Below the pieces are notes generated by a model that was given only the letters and a program-made list of their open reading frames with translations, had not been told where the DNA came from and ran no database searches. A DNA stretch of 64,000 bases from Legionella quinlivanii. Its GTDB lineage: Bacteria; Pseudomonadota; Gammaproteobacteria; Legionellales; Legionellaceae. Positions 35,795 to 44,970 of this stretch are shown here, piece after piece. Both the position numbers and the translations under genes were made by a program. The stretch is from the NCBI RefSeq assembly GCF_003265995.1, contig NZ_MVJN01000013.1:22575-86574 (forward strand). The letters run 5' to 3'. Within the stretch, counting starts at the first letter, position 1, and each line of letters begins with the position of its first letter.

Positions 35795-36613
35795 ATGAAA
35801 AAATTATCGTTTGCCGTGAAGGCAAACATGAACAAACCGCCTAGAGTTCATGTGCAATCAGCTGATAAAAAGACAACCTATGGTTCATTTCAAGCAAATC
35901 ACTGCAATGAATTTGACAGCTGGGATAAATTAAGCCAGGAGGAAGCCATTGAGTTAAAACATTACATGAATAATCTGGAGGCGATTGAGCATTATTTCTC
36001 TACAAAGGCACTGTCTGAACAAAAAGATTTTAGAATCAGGTTGCCGGGCAGCTTTATTGACGCTATTGACGAGTTGGGTATGCTTTGCCTTAAAGAACAT
36101 ATTAACTTGAATGTGTATGATGCTATGATCAGTGCAGCTATTGGGCAACTTAAAATAAATACAGCAAGCCTCCCTGATGACAAAAAGCAGCATGCACTGG
36201 CCATTCTTAATCAGCTGGGGCTGTCCGAGAATGTAAAGGCAGACGTGTCATTTAAAATTCAAGCCGTATTTGCTGAGCTACTATCCATACACAATAAATC
36301 AGAAAAACTGCACCAAAAAGCCAGAACTCTTTTTAACAAAGATAAAAGTATTGCTCCCAAAACTATTGAAGAGATCGCAAAAGGCGAATTATCCACCTCT
36401 AAATGGTTGGTGGCTTGTGCAATTGAGATTTTACTAGAAGAAAAGCCAGATGTGGTGCAAAAAATATTATCTGATAGCGATATCTTGTTTTTATGGGCAA
36501 CGCCATTATTAAAAAATCATAGACCCCTTAATGAGCTGCGCTTATACCTTGGCTCTTTAAATAACGCTGAAGCGTTAAGTAAGAAACTAAATGCCATGGC
36601 TAATTTTAGTTAA
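35795..36613 (+). CDS. Uncharacterised 272-residue helical protein
   Basis: AGGAGC precedes the ATG and the gene follows the previous one by 45 bases, so it probably shares its promoter. An N-terminal basic segment (KLSFAVKANMNKPPRVHVQSADKKT) is followed by a mostly helical body. RIRLPGSFIDAIDELGMLCLKEHINLNVYDAMISA resembles a ribbon-helix-helix-like or HEAT-like stretch but not clearly enough to assign. No membrane segment or signal is present. Confidence 0.6.
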   Translation: MKKLSFAVKANMNKPPRVHVQSADKKTTYGSFQANHCNEFDSWDKLSQEEAIELKHYMNNLEAIEHYFSTKALSEQKDFRIRLPGSFIDAIDELGMLCLKEHINLNVYDAMISAAIGQLKINTASLPDDKKQHALAILNQLGLSENVKADVSFKIQAVFAELLSIHNKSEKLHQKARTLFNKDKSIAPKTIEEIAKGELSTSKWLVACAIEILLEEKPDVVQKILSDSDILFLWATPLLKNHRPLNELRLYLGSLNNAEALSKKLNAMANFS

Positions 36614-36651
36614 AATTCTTTTTAAAATATCACATTTATGCTATAAATATT

Positions 36652-37005
36652 ATGATAATAAAATTTTACCAAAAACAATCGGGCAAGAACCCCGTGGCGG
36701 AATTTCTAAACGATTTGCCGTCTGACGAAATCGCGCGGCTTGCCGGCTGTTTAAAAAGTGTTGAAGAGCTGGGCTTTGATAGTCCAAGAGTACAGTTCAG
36801 GCAGATAAAAGGCTCGCTTTGGGAAATTAAAATTAAAACATCCCGCAGTGGTTACCGTTTTTTTTACGTGTGTATTCAAAAAGAAATCATTGTTCTTTTG
36901 CATGCTTACAAAAAACAATCGCAGAAAGCACCCAAGCAAGACATTGAACTGGCTGAAAAACGAATGATGGAGGTATACGATAATGAAAGCACTTACCTTA
37001 AATGA
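36652..37005 (+). CDS. higB: HigB/RelE-superfamily toxin (Gp49-like)
   Basis: The 117-residue protein follows the phage Gp49-like/HigB pattern: FYQKQSGKNPVAEFLNDLP, then RQIKGSLWEIKIKTSRSGYRFFYVCIQKEIIVLLHAYKKQSQKAP. Family members cut mRNA at the ribosome. The toxin-first order with an antitoxin that overlaps by 23 bases is typical of HigBA pairs. It probably stabilises the mobile DNA in its host. Confidence 0.85.
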   Translation: MIIKFYQKQSGKNPVAEFLNDLPSDEIARLAGCLKSVEELGFDSPRVQFRQIKGSLWEIKIKTSRSGYRFFYVCIQKEIIVLLHAYKKQSQKAPKQDIELAEKRMMEVYDNESTYLK

Positions 37006-37273
37006 ATTTATTGACGACAAAATTAAACAGGATGAAGAATTTGCCAAACACTATGAGCGTGAGCAAATTATTAATAATATAGCTGCAATGATTGTAAATG
37101 CCCGTAAAAAACGCCATATGACCCAATCCGAATTGGCTAATAAAATTGGAACTAAACAATCGGTCATTTCTCGTCTGGAAAGCGGCAATAGTTCATTTAT
37201 TCCCTCTTTGGAAACCTTGGTTAAGATTGCTGATGCACTGAACATGCATTTAAAACTACAATTACAGGCTTAA
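36983..37273 (+). CDS. higA: HigA-type Xre-family antitoxin
   Basis: The 96-residue protein has an Xre/Cro helix-turn-helix: MTQSELANKIGTKQSVISRL then PSLETLVKIADALNMHLKL. An N-terminal helical arm (residues 1-30) probably binds the toxin. It overlaps the toxin gene by 23 bases and most likely represses the pair together with it. Confidence 0.87.
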   Translation: MKALTLNEFIDDKIKQDEEFAKHYEREQIINNIAAMIVNARKKRHMTQSELANKIGTKQSVISRLESGNSSFIPSLETLVKIADALNMHLKLQLQA

Positions 37274-37360
37274 TTTTCACAGGGCGGGTTTTTAAATTTT
37301 TCAGGAGTTATAAGTTGGAGCACTTGGCTTATGCATTCTGGGATCGACAGAGGTATTAAC

Positions 37361-37552
37361 ATGGAAATAATATCCGTTAAGAAATGGGAAATTCAAATAG
37401 AACAAAAATTATTCTATTCTGATTTAAGGGCAATGCTTGATGGGGTTGAGGCTGGTGAGATAACTATGAGTTATGTGGACAAATGGCTTGCGCACAGAGG
37501 ATACCGATTAAATTGGGAAAACTATGATTTAGAAAAAGTATTAAAACATTAG
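37361..37552 (+). CDS. Small protein of unknown function
   Basis: ATG 37361 (MEIISVKKWEIQ) follows AGAGG; the ATG at 37331 has no good site. It encodes 63 residues with no recognised motif. The composition is that of a folded small protein (LRAMLDGVEAGEITMSYVDKW). It is read in the same direction as the HigBA pair. Confidence 0.45.
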   Translation: MEIISVKKWEIQIEQKLFYSDLRAMLDGVEAGEITMSYVDKWLAHRGYRLNWENYDLEKVLKH

Positions 37553-37601
37553 CCTTACAAAGCGAAGATGTTTATCTAATATAATTTTTTTGAGGTTAGT
37601 T

Positions 37602-37952
37602 ATGTCAGATAATGTTGTTTGGATTTTTAAAAACGTAAAGAAGAGTCTGGTAGAACAGCAAAATGAGATGCTTTTAAGCTTAGGCCAAGGTTGTGAAGAA
37701 GATGCTTTTGATCAATTTATAAAAAATTATGATTTCGGGAAACTACCGCGAGAGCAACCAACTGTAACGTTAGAAGATGAAATTGTGAAGGCATTCAGCA
37801 AAAACAGCCACTATGATGAGTGGTTACATTACATCAGTCAAATGAAGTCTGATATGGATAAAAATTTGAAGGACAAATCCACTGTTGTTCTCACCTATAA
37901 AGAGTGGCTCATCGAATTTTTTAAACAGCGAAATTTACTCAGAGAACTCTAA
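37602..37952 (+). CDS. Uncharacterised 116-residue protein
   Basis: ATG 37602 (MSDNVVWIFKNVKK) follows GAGGT; the in-frame TTG at 37590 overlaps that site. The protein is acidic and helical, without signal or membrane segment and without recognised motif. A small hairpin (CACCT/AGGTG near 37971) follows the stop and may be a weak terminator. Confidence 0.5.
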   Translation: MSDNVVWIFKNVKKSLVEQQNEMLLSLGQGCEEDAFDQFIKNYDFGKLPREQPTVTLEDEIVKAFSKNSHYDEWLHYISQMKSDMDKNLKDKSTVVLTYKEWLIEFFKQRNLLREL

Positions 37953-38207
37953 TCAGAATACACCTATTTTAGGTGATGCTTACAAACTGATTGAAATTTG
38001 CACTCTATTTTGAATTTTATTTTAAGTTCAGTGCGTTGTCAGTGTAGCGTATCCAAGATATTGGCTATAACTAATGAATTAGTCGAGGAAAATTTACTGT
38101 CGATACATAGACTGATAGCATTAATCGTTCTGCTTAATAGTGAGGCAAAAGGAATTACCGATCGGAAGACGACTTGAATAGCTCAATTTATTATCTATAT
38201 CCAATTT

Positions 38208-38268
38208 TGTCTGCATGCAGACATTATTCTTGGATGCTATATAATTGTGTCTGCGCGCAGACACAATT
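38208..38268. promoter_or_regulatory. Two perfect palindromic operators around a -10 box
   Basis: A 16-base perfect palindrome with core TGTCTGCATGCAGACA occupies 38208-38223. A 26-base perfect palindrome at 38243-38268 has the core TGTCTGCGCGCAGACA. Their centres are 40 bases apart, close to four helical turns. TATAAT (38240-38245) touches the second palindrome, and the nuclease gene's TTG start is at 38282. This is the layout of a tightly repressed promoter with two co-operating dimers. The repressor is not evident in the window. Confidence 0.65.
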
Positions 38269-39038
38269 AAGAGGTAAAAAATTGGATAAAGAATTGTCCC
38301 ACATAAATGAAGATCAATTATATTCTGATGTGAGCCAATTGATTGAGATCACCCGGCAAAAAACGTTACATGAAGTGAATAGGGCAGGGGTCTTACTGTA
38401 TTGGCATATAGGCCGCCGGATAAATCGCGATATATTAAAATGCAGTAGAGCGGAGTATGGCGCGAACATTATAAAAACTCTGGCAGAAAAATTACAAACA
38501 GCATTTGGAAGAGGATTTGGGGTTCGAGTTATACATCGATGCGTACAATTTGAAAGATTTTTTTCAGATGAGAAAATAGTTTTATCGTTAAGCGAGCATC
38601 TCAAATGGACTCATTTTGTCTCTTTGTTAAACATAACCAATCAGCTTAAAAGAGAGTTTTATGCCGAAATGTGCCGTGTTGAAAAATGGAGCACAAGGGA
38701 ATTAGCAAATAGAATTGATGAGATGTTATTTGAGAGAACGGCTATTGCTAAGAAACCTGAGGAGATAATTGAAAAGGAAATTTTGAAATTAAGGGAAACG
38801 CATGTGCCGGATACAGATTTTATCATTCAGGACCCTTACATATTTTCTTATTTGAATGCGGAAGTATTAAAAGACGAGAAAACACTAGAAGATGCTATCT
38901 TAAGTTGTAATGGTCAAGTAAATTCGGACACTTATTTAAACAACTTACTAAACAAAATTCATCCCTGCTGACGCACCACTTCCGCGGTTTGTCGACTCCT
39001 CAATCCCGCGCAGTCACAGCGCTCCTGATTGAGCAGTT

Positions 39039-39842
39039 TCAAGCGATTCTCTGATAAAACTCCTGTTCAAACGCTAACGGTGTTTTATAGCCTAAAGTTG
39101 AATGAAGCCGTCTACCATTATAAAAGGCAAGATAGTCAATCACGGCAAGCTTGGCACAGGCTTTAGTAGCGAATCGATGGTAATTCAAGGATTCATATTT
39201 GATGCTGCGAAAAAAACGCTCTGTAGGGGAGTTATCCCAACAATTGCCTTTGCGACTCATACTCTGCTGCATATTCATTAATTTCAATAGCTCCCGGTAC
39301 TCATAACTCGCATATTGACTGCCGCGATCTGAGTGGTGCAGTAATCCTGGAGAGGGTTTTTTGCGCCAAAACGCCATCCGCAGAGCTTTGGAGCTCAAAG
39401 ATGTGCGCATATGGACATCGACTGCCCAACCGATGATTTGGCGTGAATACAGGTCCATAACGACTGCAATATACATCCAGCCCTCCAAAGTCCATACATA
39501 ACTAATATCCGTGGTCCAAGCCTGATTCGGAGCAGTCACCTTAAATTGGCGATTCAAAAGGTTAGGGGCCAGTTCGAACCCATGCCGACTATCCGTCGTT
39601 TGTTTGAACCGCTTTGGATAACGTACAGTTAGCCGCAGCTTTTCCATTATCCGACGAACTTTGTAACGCCCCACGGGAAATCCCTGGGCAGTTAATTCCT
39701 TGGCTAGTCGTCTGGAACCATATGTATTTTTACTGTCTCCAAAGAGTGCTTTCAATTTAGCCTCAAGCATTGTGTCTTGTGGTTTGGGATGGTGGCCCTT
39801 AGAGTACCAGCGATAATAAGCACTTCGGCTAACTTGCATCAT
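39039..39842 (-). CDS. IS3-family transposase OrfB (DDE catalytic domain)
   Basis: This is the catalytic part of the transposase. The HTH_21-type segment LKALFGDSKNTYGSRRLAKELTAQG is followed by an rve integrase core. The DDE residues lie in WTTDISYVW, LLHHSDRGSQY and NSPTERFFRSIKYE. The open frame continues upstream of ATG 39842 to the frameshift site near 39935, and the active protein is most likely an OrfAB fusion. The gene looks intact, so the element may still be mobile. Confidence 0.92.
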   Translation of the reverse strand: MMQVSRSAYYRWYSKGHHPKPQDTMLEAKLKALFGDSKNTYGSRRLAKELTAQGFPVGRYKVRRIMEKLRLTVRYPKRFKQTTDSRHGFELAPNLLNRQFKVTAPNQAWTTDISYVWTLEGWMYIAVVMDLYSRQIIGWAVDVHMRTSLSSKALRMAFWRKKPSPGLLHHSDRGSQYASYEYRELLKLMNMQQSMSRKGNCWDNSPTERFFRSIKYESLNYHRFATKACAKLAVIDYLAFYNGRRLHSTLGYKTPLAFEQEFYQRIA

Positions 39843-39898
39843 TTTGCATAACAGTTTAATCGAATAGGCTTTCTCTTGCTCTTTGATAAATTCATATT

Positions 39899-40204
39899 TT
39901 ATTTCTGTTCTTGAGCAAAGAAAGCGGCGGCCTTTTTTAAAATTTCTCTCTCCATTCTGAGCTTGTTATTTTCTTTTCTGAGGCGTAACAACTCTTCGCG
40001 TTCGTTTAAGCTCAGCTGAGAGCCTGAGGTACTAGCCCCTTTCTTTTCAGCCCCTTTTTCCATACTAACCCATTTCCTTAGGGCACTAATCGAAACACCT
40101 AAACTTGTGGCTGCTTCTGGAATGCTATAGCCTTTTGATAGCACCAATTGAACAGCATCCTGTTTGAATTCTAAACTAAAATACGGCCTCTTTCTTTGAT
40201 TCAT
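39899..40204 (-). CDS. IS3-family OrfA (helix-turn-helix, leucine zipper)
   Basis: The 101-residue protein has an HTH_Tnp_1 domain, SLEFKQDAVQLVLSKGYSIPEAATSLGVS, then a leucine-zipper-like ELLRLRKENNKLRMEREILKKAAAFFA. An A-AAA-AAG slippery heptamer encodes the KK of EILKKAAAFF. A -1 shift there enters the frame that runs into OrfB (offset of 362 bases between starts, consistent with -1). OrfA alone usually represses transposition. Confidence 0.9.
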   Translation of the reverse strand: MNQRKRPYFSLEFKQDAVQLVLSKGYSIPEAATSLGVSISALRKWVSMEKGAEKKGASTSGSQLSLNEREELLRLRKENNKLRMEREILKKAAAFFAQEQK

Positions 40205-40755
40205 TACTTCACTCCTATTGGTTATATTTTAACCTATAAAAGTGTCCAGGCATATTAGACCACTACAAGTGATATAGAAGAATTCTTATTAAGCATGGGA
40301 AAAGGATTTACCTTTCAAGAACGCCAGAAAGTAATTGAAATAGATGGGGATTTTTTCAAAATAGATTTATTGATGTTTCACAGAAAATTGCGATGTATGA
40401 TAGCAATTGAATTAAAAAAAGGTAAATTTAAAGCTGCAGATAAAGGACAAATTGAATTATATTTACGGTGGCTTGAAAAGCATGAAATGCAGCCAGGAGA
40501 AAATCCTCCTATTGGAATTGTGCTTTGCTCAGAAAAATCTGATGAGAGGGTTGAATTATTACAATTAGAGAAGAGTGGTATTAGAGTTTCTCAATTTATT
40601 ACAGAACTACCCCCAAAAGAAATATTTCAAAAAAGATTACATGATGCTATTGAGCGTGCTAGAGAAAAAGAAACAAGTCAAAAGTTGTTAGATTAAGATT
40701 AAATTTATTAATCTCTGCTATACCTAATTTGAATTCTCAAAGCAACAGGGCCACA

Positions 40756-40782
40756 ATGTACCCTCTTAATAAGAGGGTACAT
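40756..40782. repeat. 27-base perfect palindrome after the split nuclease gene
   Basis: ATGTACCCTCTTA (40756-40768) and TAAGAGGGTACAT (40770-40782) are exact complements around one base. It lies 60 bases after the DUF1016 stop. No T-run follows, so it is either a hairpin that ends or protects the transcript or a protein-binding palindrome. The rest of 40697-40912 shows no gene. Confidence 0.55.
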
Positions 40783-40912
40783 CAAATGCTTTGGAATGAT
40801 AAATTGAAACTATCGACGCACATCAAAATTATTTGTTAATATCTAACTAAATTGGACAATTTATTGCTCATCGTGTTAAAATTCAAACCTTGATTTTGCA
40901 GGTGAGTATTTT

Positions 40913-41236
40913 TTGATGAAAAAATTGGTGTTAATTCTATTGGCTAGTTATTTGCTCCCTTTTTCTTCATCTTACGCAGAAAAAATTATTTGCCCTCAAT
41001 CAATCACATGTAACTATGAAGAGGGATCCTGTGATATTTCTAGTGATTGGTTCTATGTCAATGCCACTATTCCCGAAATAGAGTTACCAGGAGACCCTAT
41101 CCCACTAGCAGTTATAGGTGCAAGTGCTAATCCTGATAGCTCCTTAGGATATCGTTTTCCTCCAAGTAGAAATTTCTATACTTTACGATGTACATATCTA
41201 TATGGTAAAGGAGCAAATATTATTCTTTCCAGATAG
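40913..41236 (+). CDS. Exported Cys-containing protein, probably truncated by the transposon
   Basis: A signal peptide (KKLVLILLASYLLPFSSSYA) is followed by EKIICPQSITCNYEEGSCDIS and, later, FYTLRCTYLYG. The protein at 58399 shows the same layout (IYCPSKIICLKNDDLSSCSHNS ... MIVCQYMNE) and then continues for 200 more residues. Here the stop codon TAG (41234-41236) uses the first base of the Tn3-family terminal repeat, so the native C-terminus was probably cut off. Function is unknown; an envelope or secreted role is likely. Confidence 0.6.
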   Translation: MMKKLVLILLASYLLPFSSSYAEKIICPQSITCNYEEGSCDISSDWFYVNATIPEIELPGDPIPLAVIGASANPDSSLGYRFPPSRNFYTLRCTYLYGKGANIILSR

Positions 41237-41273
41237 GGGTCGTCTCAGAAAACGGAAAATAAAGCACGCTAAG
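41236..41273. repeat. Left terminal inverted repeat of the Tn3-family transposon
   Basis: The repeat is 38 bases and begins GGGG; it includes ACGGAAAATAAAGCACGC. The tnpA stop lies within it. It pairs with 50980-51017 with a single difference at the eighth base. Confidence 0.93.
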
Positions 41274-44241
41274 CCGGTGGCAGCGGTCGCAATGGCCTGA
41301 ACTTCCCCGCACCGACCTTGGCACTGCTGCGCCATAGGTAATCGCCGGTCAAGTTGATATGCTCCCACCCCAGCGGTGACAGATATTGCAGCAACGTGTC
41401 GTCCAGCGCCTTGCCGTGGGCACGCAAAGCACTGGTGGCACGCTCCAGATAGACCGTGTTCCACAACACGATGGCCGCCGTCACCAGATTGAGGCCGCTG
41501 GCCCGGTAGCGCTGCTGCTCAAAACTGCGGTCGCGGATTTCACCCAATCGGTAGAAGAAGACCGCCCTGGCCAGCGCGTTGCGCGCCTCGCCCTTATTCA
41601 GCCCCGCATGGACGCGGCGGCGCAGCTCCACGCTTTGCAGCCAATCCAGAATGAACAGCGTGCGCTCGATGCGCCCCAGCTCGCGCAGGGCGACGGCCAA
41701 GCCGTTTTGGCGCGGATAGCTGCCGAGCTTGCGCAGCATCAGCGAGGCCGTCACCGTGCCCTGCTTGATCGAAGTGGCCAGCCGTAGGATTTCATCCCAA
41801 TGAGCGCGAATAGCCTTGATGTTCAGCCTGTCGCTGCTAATCATCGGCTTGAGTGCATCGTAGGCAGTATCGCCCTTGGGAATGAACAGCTTGGTGTCGC
41901 CCAGGTCGCGGATGCGCGGCGCGAACCGGAATCCCAGAAAGTGCATCAGGCCGAACACATGATCGGTGAAGCCCGCCGTGTCGGTGTAGTGTTCCTCGAT
42001 ACGCAAGTCAGACTCGTGGTACAGCAGGCCATCGAGCACATAGGTCGAGTCGCGCAAGCCGACGTTGACCACCTTGGCGCTGAAGGGCGCGTATTGGTCG
42101 GAGATATGGGTATAGAACGTCCGCCCAGGGCTACTTCCATACTTCGGATTGATATGCCCGGTGCTCTCTGCCTTGCTGCCGGTTCGGAAGTTCTGGCCGT
42201 CCGACGATGACGTGGTGCCGTCGCCCCAGTTTCCGGCGAAGGGTTGTCGAAACTGTGCGTTCACCAGCTCGGCCAGCGCCGTCGAATAGGTTTCGTCGCG
42301 AACGTGCCAGGCTTGCAGCCAAGACAGCTTGGCGTAGGTGGTGCCAGGGCAGGACTCGGCCATCTTGGTGAGCCCAAGATTGATACCATCAGCCAGAATC
42401 GTCGTCATCAGCAAGGTTTTGTCCTTGGCCGTGTCGCCGGTCTTCAGGTGTGTGAAGTGGCGCGTGAAGCCCGTCCATTCATCGACCTCCATCAGCAACT
42501 CGGTGATCTTGAGGTGCGGCAGCAACATCGCCGACTGGTCAATCAAGGCTTGCGCGGCGTCTGGCACCGCTGCGTCCAGCGGCGTGATCTTCAGGCCCGA
42601 TGCAGTGGTGATGATGGCATCCGGTAAGTCGTTGGTCGCCGCCATGCGGTTGACTGTGGCGAGTTGCGCCTCCAATAATTCCAGTCGGTCATGCAGATAT
42701 TGGTCGCAGTCGGTGGCCACGGCCAGTGGCAATTCGCTGGCCAGCTTCAGGGTGGCGAACTTCTCGATCGGCACCAGGTATTCGTCGAAGTCCTTGAACT
42801 GGCGCGAACCCTGCACCCAAACATCACCAGAGCGCAGTGCGTTCTTCAGCTCCGACAGGGCGCATAACTCGTAGTAACGCCGGTCAATACCCTCGTCGGT
42901 CAGAACCAGCTTTGCCCAGCGCGGCTTGATGAATGCGGTTGGCGCATCGGCGGGCACCTTGCGCGCGCTGTCGCTGTTCATGCCGCGCAGCACGTCGATG
43001 GCATCGAGCACACCCTTGGCGGTGGGCGCGGCGCGCAGTTTGAGCACGTCCAGGAACTGCGGCGCATAGCGGCGCAGCGTGGCGTAACTCTCGCCGATAT
43101 GGTGCAGGAAATCAAAATCGGCAGGCCGCGCCAGCGTTTGCGCCTCGGTGACGCTGGCGGCGAAGGTGTCCCACGGCATGACCGCTTCGATGGCGGCGAA
43201 CGGATCGCCGCCGCTTTGTTTGGCTTCAATCAGCGCCTGACCGATGCGCCCATACATCCGCACCTTGTCGTTGATCGCCTTGCCGGAAGCCTGGAACTGC
43301 TGTTGATGCTTGTTCTTGGCCGCATTGAACAGCTTGCCGATGATGCGGTCGTGAAGGTCGATGATTTCATCAGTGACGGTGGCCATGCCCTCGATGGCCA
43401 GTGCTACCAAGGTGGCGTAACGCCGCTGCGACTCGAACTTGGCCAGGTCGGCGGGCGTCATCTGGCCGCCCTCGCGGGCGATCTTGAGCAAGCGGTTTTG
43501 GTGTACCTGCCGTTCGATGCCAGCAGGTAGGTCAAGCGCCTGCCAGGCTTTGAGGCGTTCGATGTGTTCAAGCATGTGGCGCGAGTTCGGCTTGGCGGGC
43601 GATTGGCGCAGCCACGCTAGCCACGTCATTTTGCTACCATCCTTGCGCTTGAGCAGTTCGTCCAGGCGCTGGCGATGGACAGGTATCAAGGAATCGGCCA
43701 ATGCCGCATGGATGCTCCGGTTGGCACGGGTAATGGCCTCGGCGCTTGCGCGCTCGATGGCATTCATGGCGGGTAGGATGATGCTCTGCCGCCGCAGGTT
43801 TTCAACAAGGGTGCTGGCCAGCACAATGCCTTTGTCTGTTTGCAAGGCCAGTTCGGTCAATGTATGCACGGCTTGCCGGTAGTGACTCATGGTGAAGGGC
43901 TTGAATCCAAACACCGTTTGCAGCTCGACCAAGTGCTCCCGCCGTGTCTGCTCGCGCTGGCCGTAATCGTTCCAGCTTTCCACCGGCACCTTGAGTTGTG
44001 CGGCCACCATGCGCAGCAGGGGCGGAAATGGAGGTTCATCGACGCCCAAGAAGATGCCAGGGAATCGCAAGTAGCAAAGCTGCACGGCGAAGCCCAATCG
44101 ATTCGCGGCGCCGCGACGCTGACGGATCACCGACAGGTCGGTTTCGTTGAACGTGTAGTGCCGTATCAGTTCGTCTTTGGCATCTGGCAGTGCCAGCAGA
44201 CTTTCGCGCTCGGTGGCGGACAGGATTGAGCGGCGTGGCAT
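41269..44241 (-). CDS. tnpA: Tn3-family transposase TnpA
   Basis: The 990-residue length is standard for Tn21-group TnpA. It opens [19 protein letters not shown] with DUF4158-type N-terminal text. The C-terminal DDE_Tnp_Tn3 domain includes [21 protein letters not shown], the [24 protein letters not shown] region and [35 protein letters not shown]. It binds the 38-base ends and makes the cointegrate. Its start is 3 bases after the tnpR stop. It appears full length. Confidence 0.95.
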   Translation of the reverse strand: MPRRSILSATERESLLALPDAKDELIRHYTFNETDLSVIRQRRGAANRLGFAVQLCYLRFPGIFLGVDEPPFPPLLRMVAAQLKVPVESWNDYGQREQTRREHLVELQTVFGFKPFTMSHYRQAVHTLTELALQTDKGIVLASTLVENLRRQSIILPAMNAIERASAEAITRANRSIHAALADSLIPVHRQRLDELLKRKDGSKMTWLAWLRQSPAKPNSRHMLEHIERLKAWQALDLPAGIERQVHQNRLLKIAREGGQMTPADLAKFESQRRYATLVALAIEGMATVTDEIIDLHDRIIGKLFNAAKNKHQQQFQASGKAINDKVRMYGRIGQALIEAKQSGGDPFAAIEAVMPWDTFAASVTEAQTLARPADFDFLHHIGESYATLRRYAPQFLDVLKLRAAPTAKGVLDAIDVLRGMNSDSARKVPADAPTAFIKPRWAKLVLTDEGIDRRYYELCALSELKNALRSGDVWVQGSRQFKDFDEYLVPIEKFATLKLASELPLAVATDCDQYLHDRLELLEAQLATVNRMAATNDLPDAIITTASGLKITPLDAAVPDAAQALIDQSAMLLPHLKITELLMEVDEWTGFTRHFTHLKTGDTAKDKTLLMTTILADGINLGLTKMAESCPGTTYAKLSWLQAWHVRDETYSTALAELVNAQFRQPFAGNWGDGTTSSSDGQNFRTGSKAESTGHINPKYGSSPGRTFYTHISDQYAPFSAKVVNVGLRDSTYVLDGLLYHESDLRIEEHYTDTAGFTDHVFGLMHFLGFRFAPRIRDLGDTKLFIPKGDTAYDALKPMISSDRLNIKAIRAHWDEILRLATSIKQGTVTASLMLRKLGSYPRQNGLAVALRELGRIERTLFILDWLQSVELRRRVHAGLNKGEARNALARAVFFYRLGEIRDRSFEQQRYRASGLNLVTAAIVLWNTVYLERATSALRAHGKALDDTLLQYLSPLGWEHINLTGDYLWRSSAKVGAGKFRPLRPLPPA

Positions 44242-44243
44242 GG

Positions 44244-44801
44244 TCAGTCTTCCCGCAGGTACTGGTACAAGGTTTCGCGGCTGATGCCGAAGTCACGGGC
44301 CACCAAGGTTTTTTGGTCGCCTGCCGCAACTCGCCGTTTCAACTCGGCAATTTGTTCGCTGTTCAGCGATTTCTTTCGTCCCCGGTAGGCACCGCGCTGC
44401 TTGGCCAGCACGATTCCCTCGCGCTGACGTTCGCGGATCAGGGCGCGCTCGAACTCAGCAAAGGCTCCCATGACCGACAGCATCAGATTGGCCATCGGTG
44501 AGTCCTCGCCGGTGAACGTCAGCCCTTCTTTGACGAACTCCATGCGCACGCCCCGTTGTGTCAGCCCTTGGACGATGCGGCGCAGGTCATCAAGGTTGCG
44601 TGCCAACCTGTCCATGCTATGCACCACCACGGTGTCGCCCTCGCGGACGAAGGCCAGCAGCCTTTCAAGTTCGGGACGTTGTGTGTCCTTGCCTGAAGCC
44701 TTATCGGTGAATACCTTGCCGACTTCTATTTGTTCCAGTTGTCGATCAGGATTCTGGTCGAAGCTGCTGACGCGGACGTAGCCGATACGTTGACCTTGCA
44801 A
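44244..44801 (-). CDS. tnpR: Serine resolvase TnpR
   Basis: TTG 44801 gives 186 residues beginning [21 protein letters not shown], the Tn21 TnpR length and start, and GGAGG lies just upstream. The longer frame to 44876 reads into the res region. The catalytic Ser is Ser12 (RVSSFDQ). The C-terminal helix-turn-helix is [20 protein letters not shown]. It resolves cointegrates at res. Confidence 0.93.
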   Translation of the reverse strand: MQGQRIGYVRVSSFDQNPDRQLEQIEVGKVFTDKASGKDTQRPELERLLAFVREGDTVVVHSMDRLARNLDDLRRIVQGLTQRGVRMEFVKEGLTFTGEDSPMANLMLSVMGAFAEFERALIRERQREGIVLAKQRGAYRGRKKSLNSEQIAELKRRVAAGDQKTLVARDFGISRETLYQYLRED

Positions 44802-44970
44802 GATGCCTCCAAAGGTAAAAATGTCAGGATGAAATCTATTACCCTTGGCTGAATGTGTCAATAAATATAAATTCACACTCTACTCTGACGTTGTTTGTGC
44901 TCAACATCTGACATCAGGTTAGGGCATAGCTCAAACTGACACTGTTTGCGAGATAGGCAAGCGCCTTGAA
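44802..44970. other. Putative res site of the transposon
   Basis: This non-coding stretch lies directly upstream of tnpR, between it and the leftward pbrT gene, where Tn21-group elements keep res and the tnpR promoter. It contains paired words such as TGTCA and TGACA that could form resolvase subsites. The exact subsite borders were not fixed. Confidence 0.5.

Larger units (their letters stand above)
38906..40267 (-). mobile_element. IS3-family insertion sequence, 1362 bases
   Basis: The terminal inverted repeats start TGTAATGGTC at 38906 and, read inwards from 40267, TGTAGTGGTC; both continue with a GGACACTT block. A 3-base direct repeat AGT flanks the element (38903-38905 and 40268-40270), within the usual 3-5 bases for the family. 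Two overlapping-frame genes (orfA, orfB) on the minus strand are joined by a likely -1 frameshift. The IS splits the DUF1016 gene. Confidence 0.92.
38282..40696 (+). pseudogene. YhcG/DUF1016 PD-(D/E)XK nuclease gene split by an IS3-family element
   Basis: The 5' part (38282-38905) encodes the DUF1016 N-terminal domain: YSDVSQLIEITRQ, RAGVLLYWHIGRRI, ending EDAILS. The 3' part (40271-40696) resumes in frame with DIEEFLLSMGKGF and holds the nuclease core FKIDLLMF...AIELKKGKF (D and E-x-K) plus PGENPPIGIVLC. Removing the IS and one AGT copy restores one open frame of about 350 residues. TTG 38282 is preferred as start because GAGG precedes it. YhcG-type proteins are nucleases linked to DNA processing and defence-like islands. 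The 3' part has its own ATG (40295) and might still make a fragment. Confidence 0.88.

Noticed and set aside
40913..41236. Complete small secreted protein
   Set aside because: Its stop codon is partly made by the transposon end and a longer relative exists, so truncation is more likely.
41386..44501. Many long plus-strand open frames across the transposase and resolvase genes
   Set aside because: They mirror the GC-rich tnpA and tnpR coding strands, have no family text or ribosome sites, and follow codon-position bias of the real genes.
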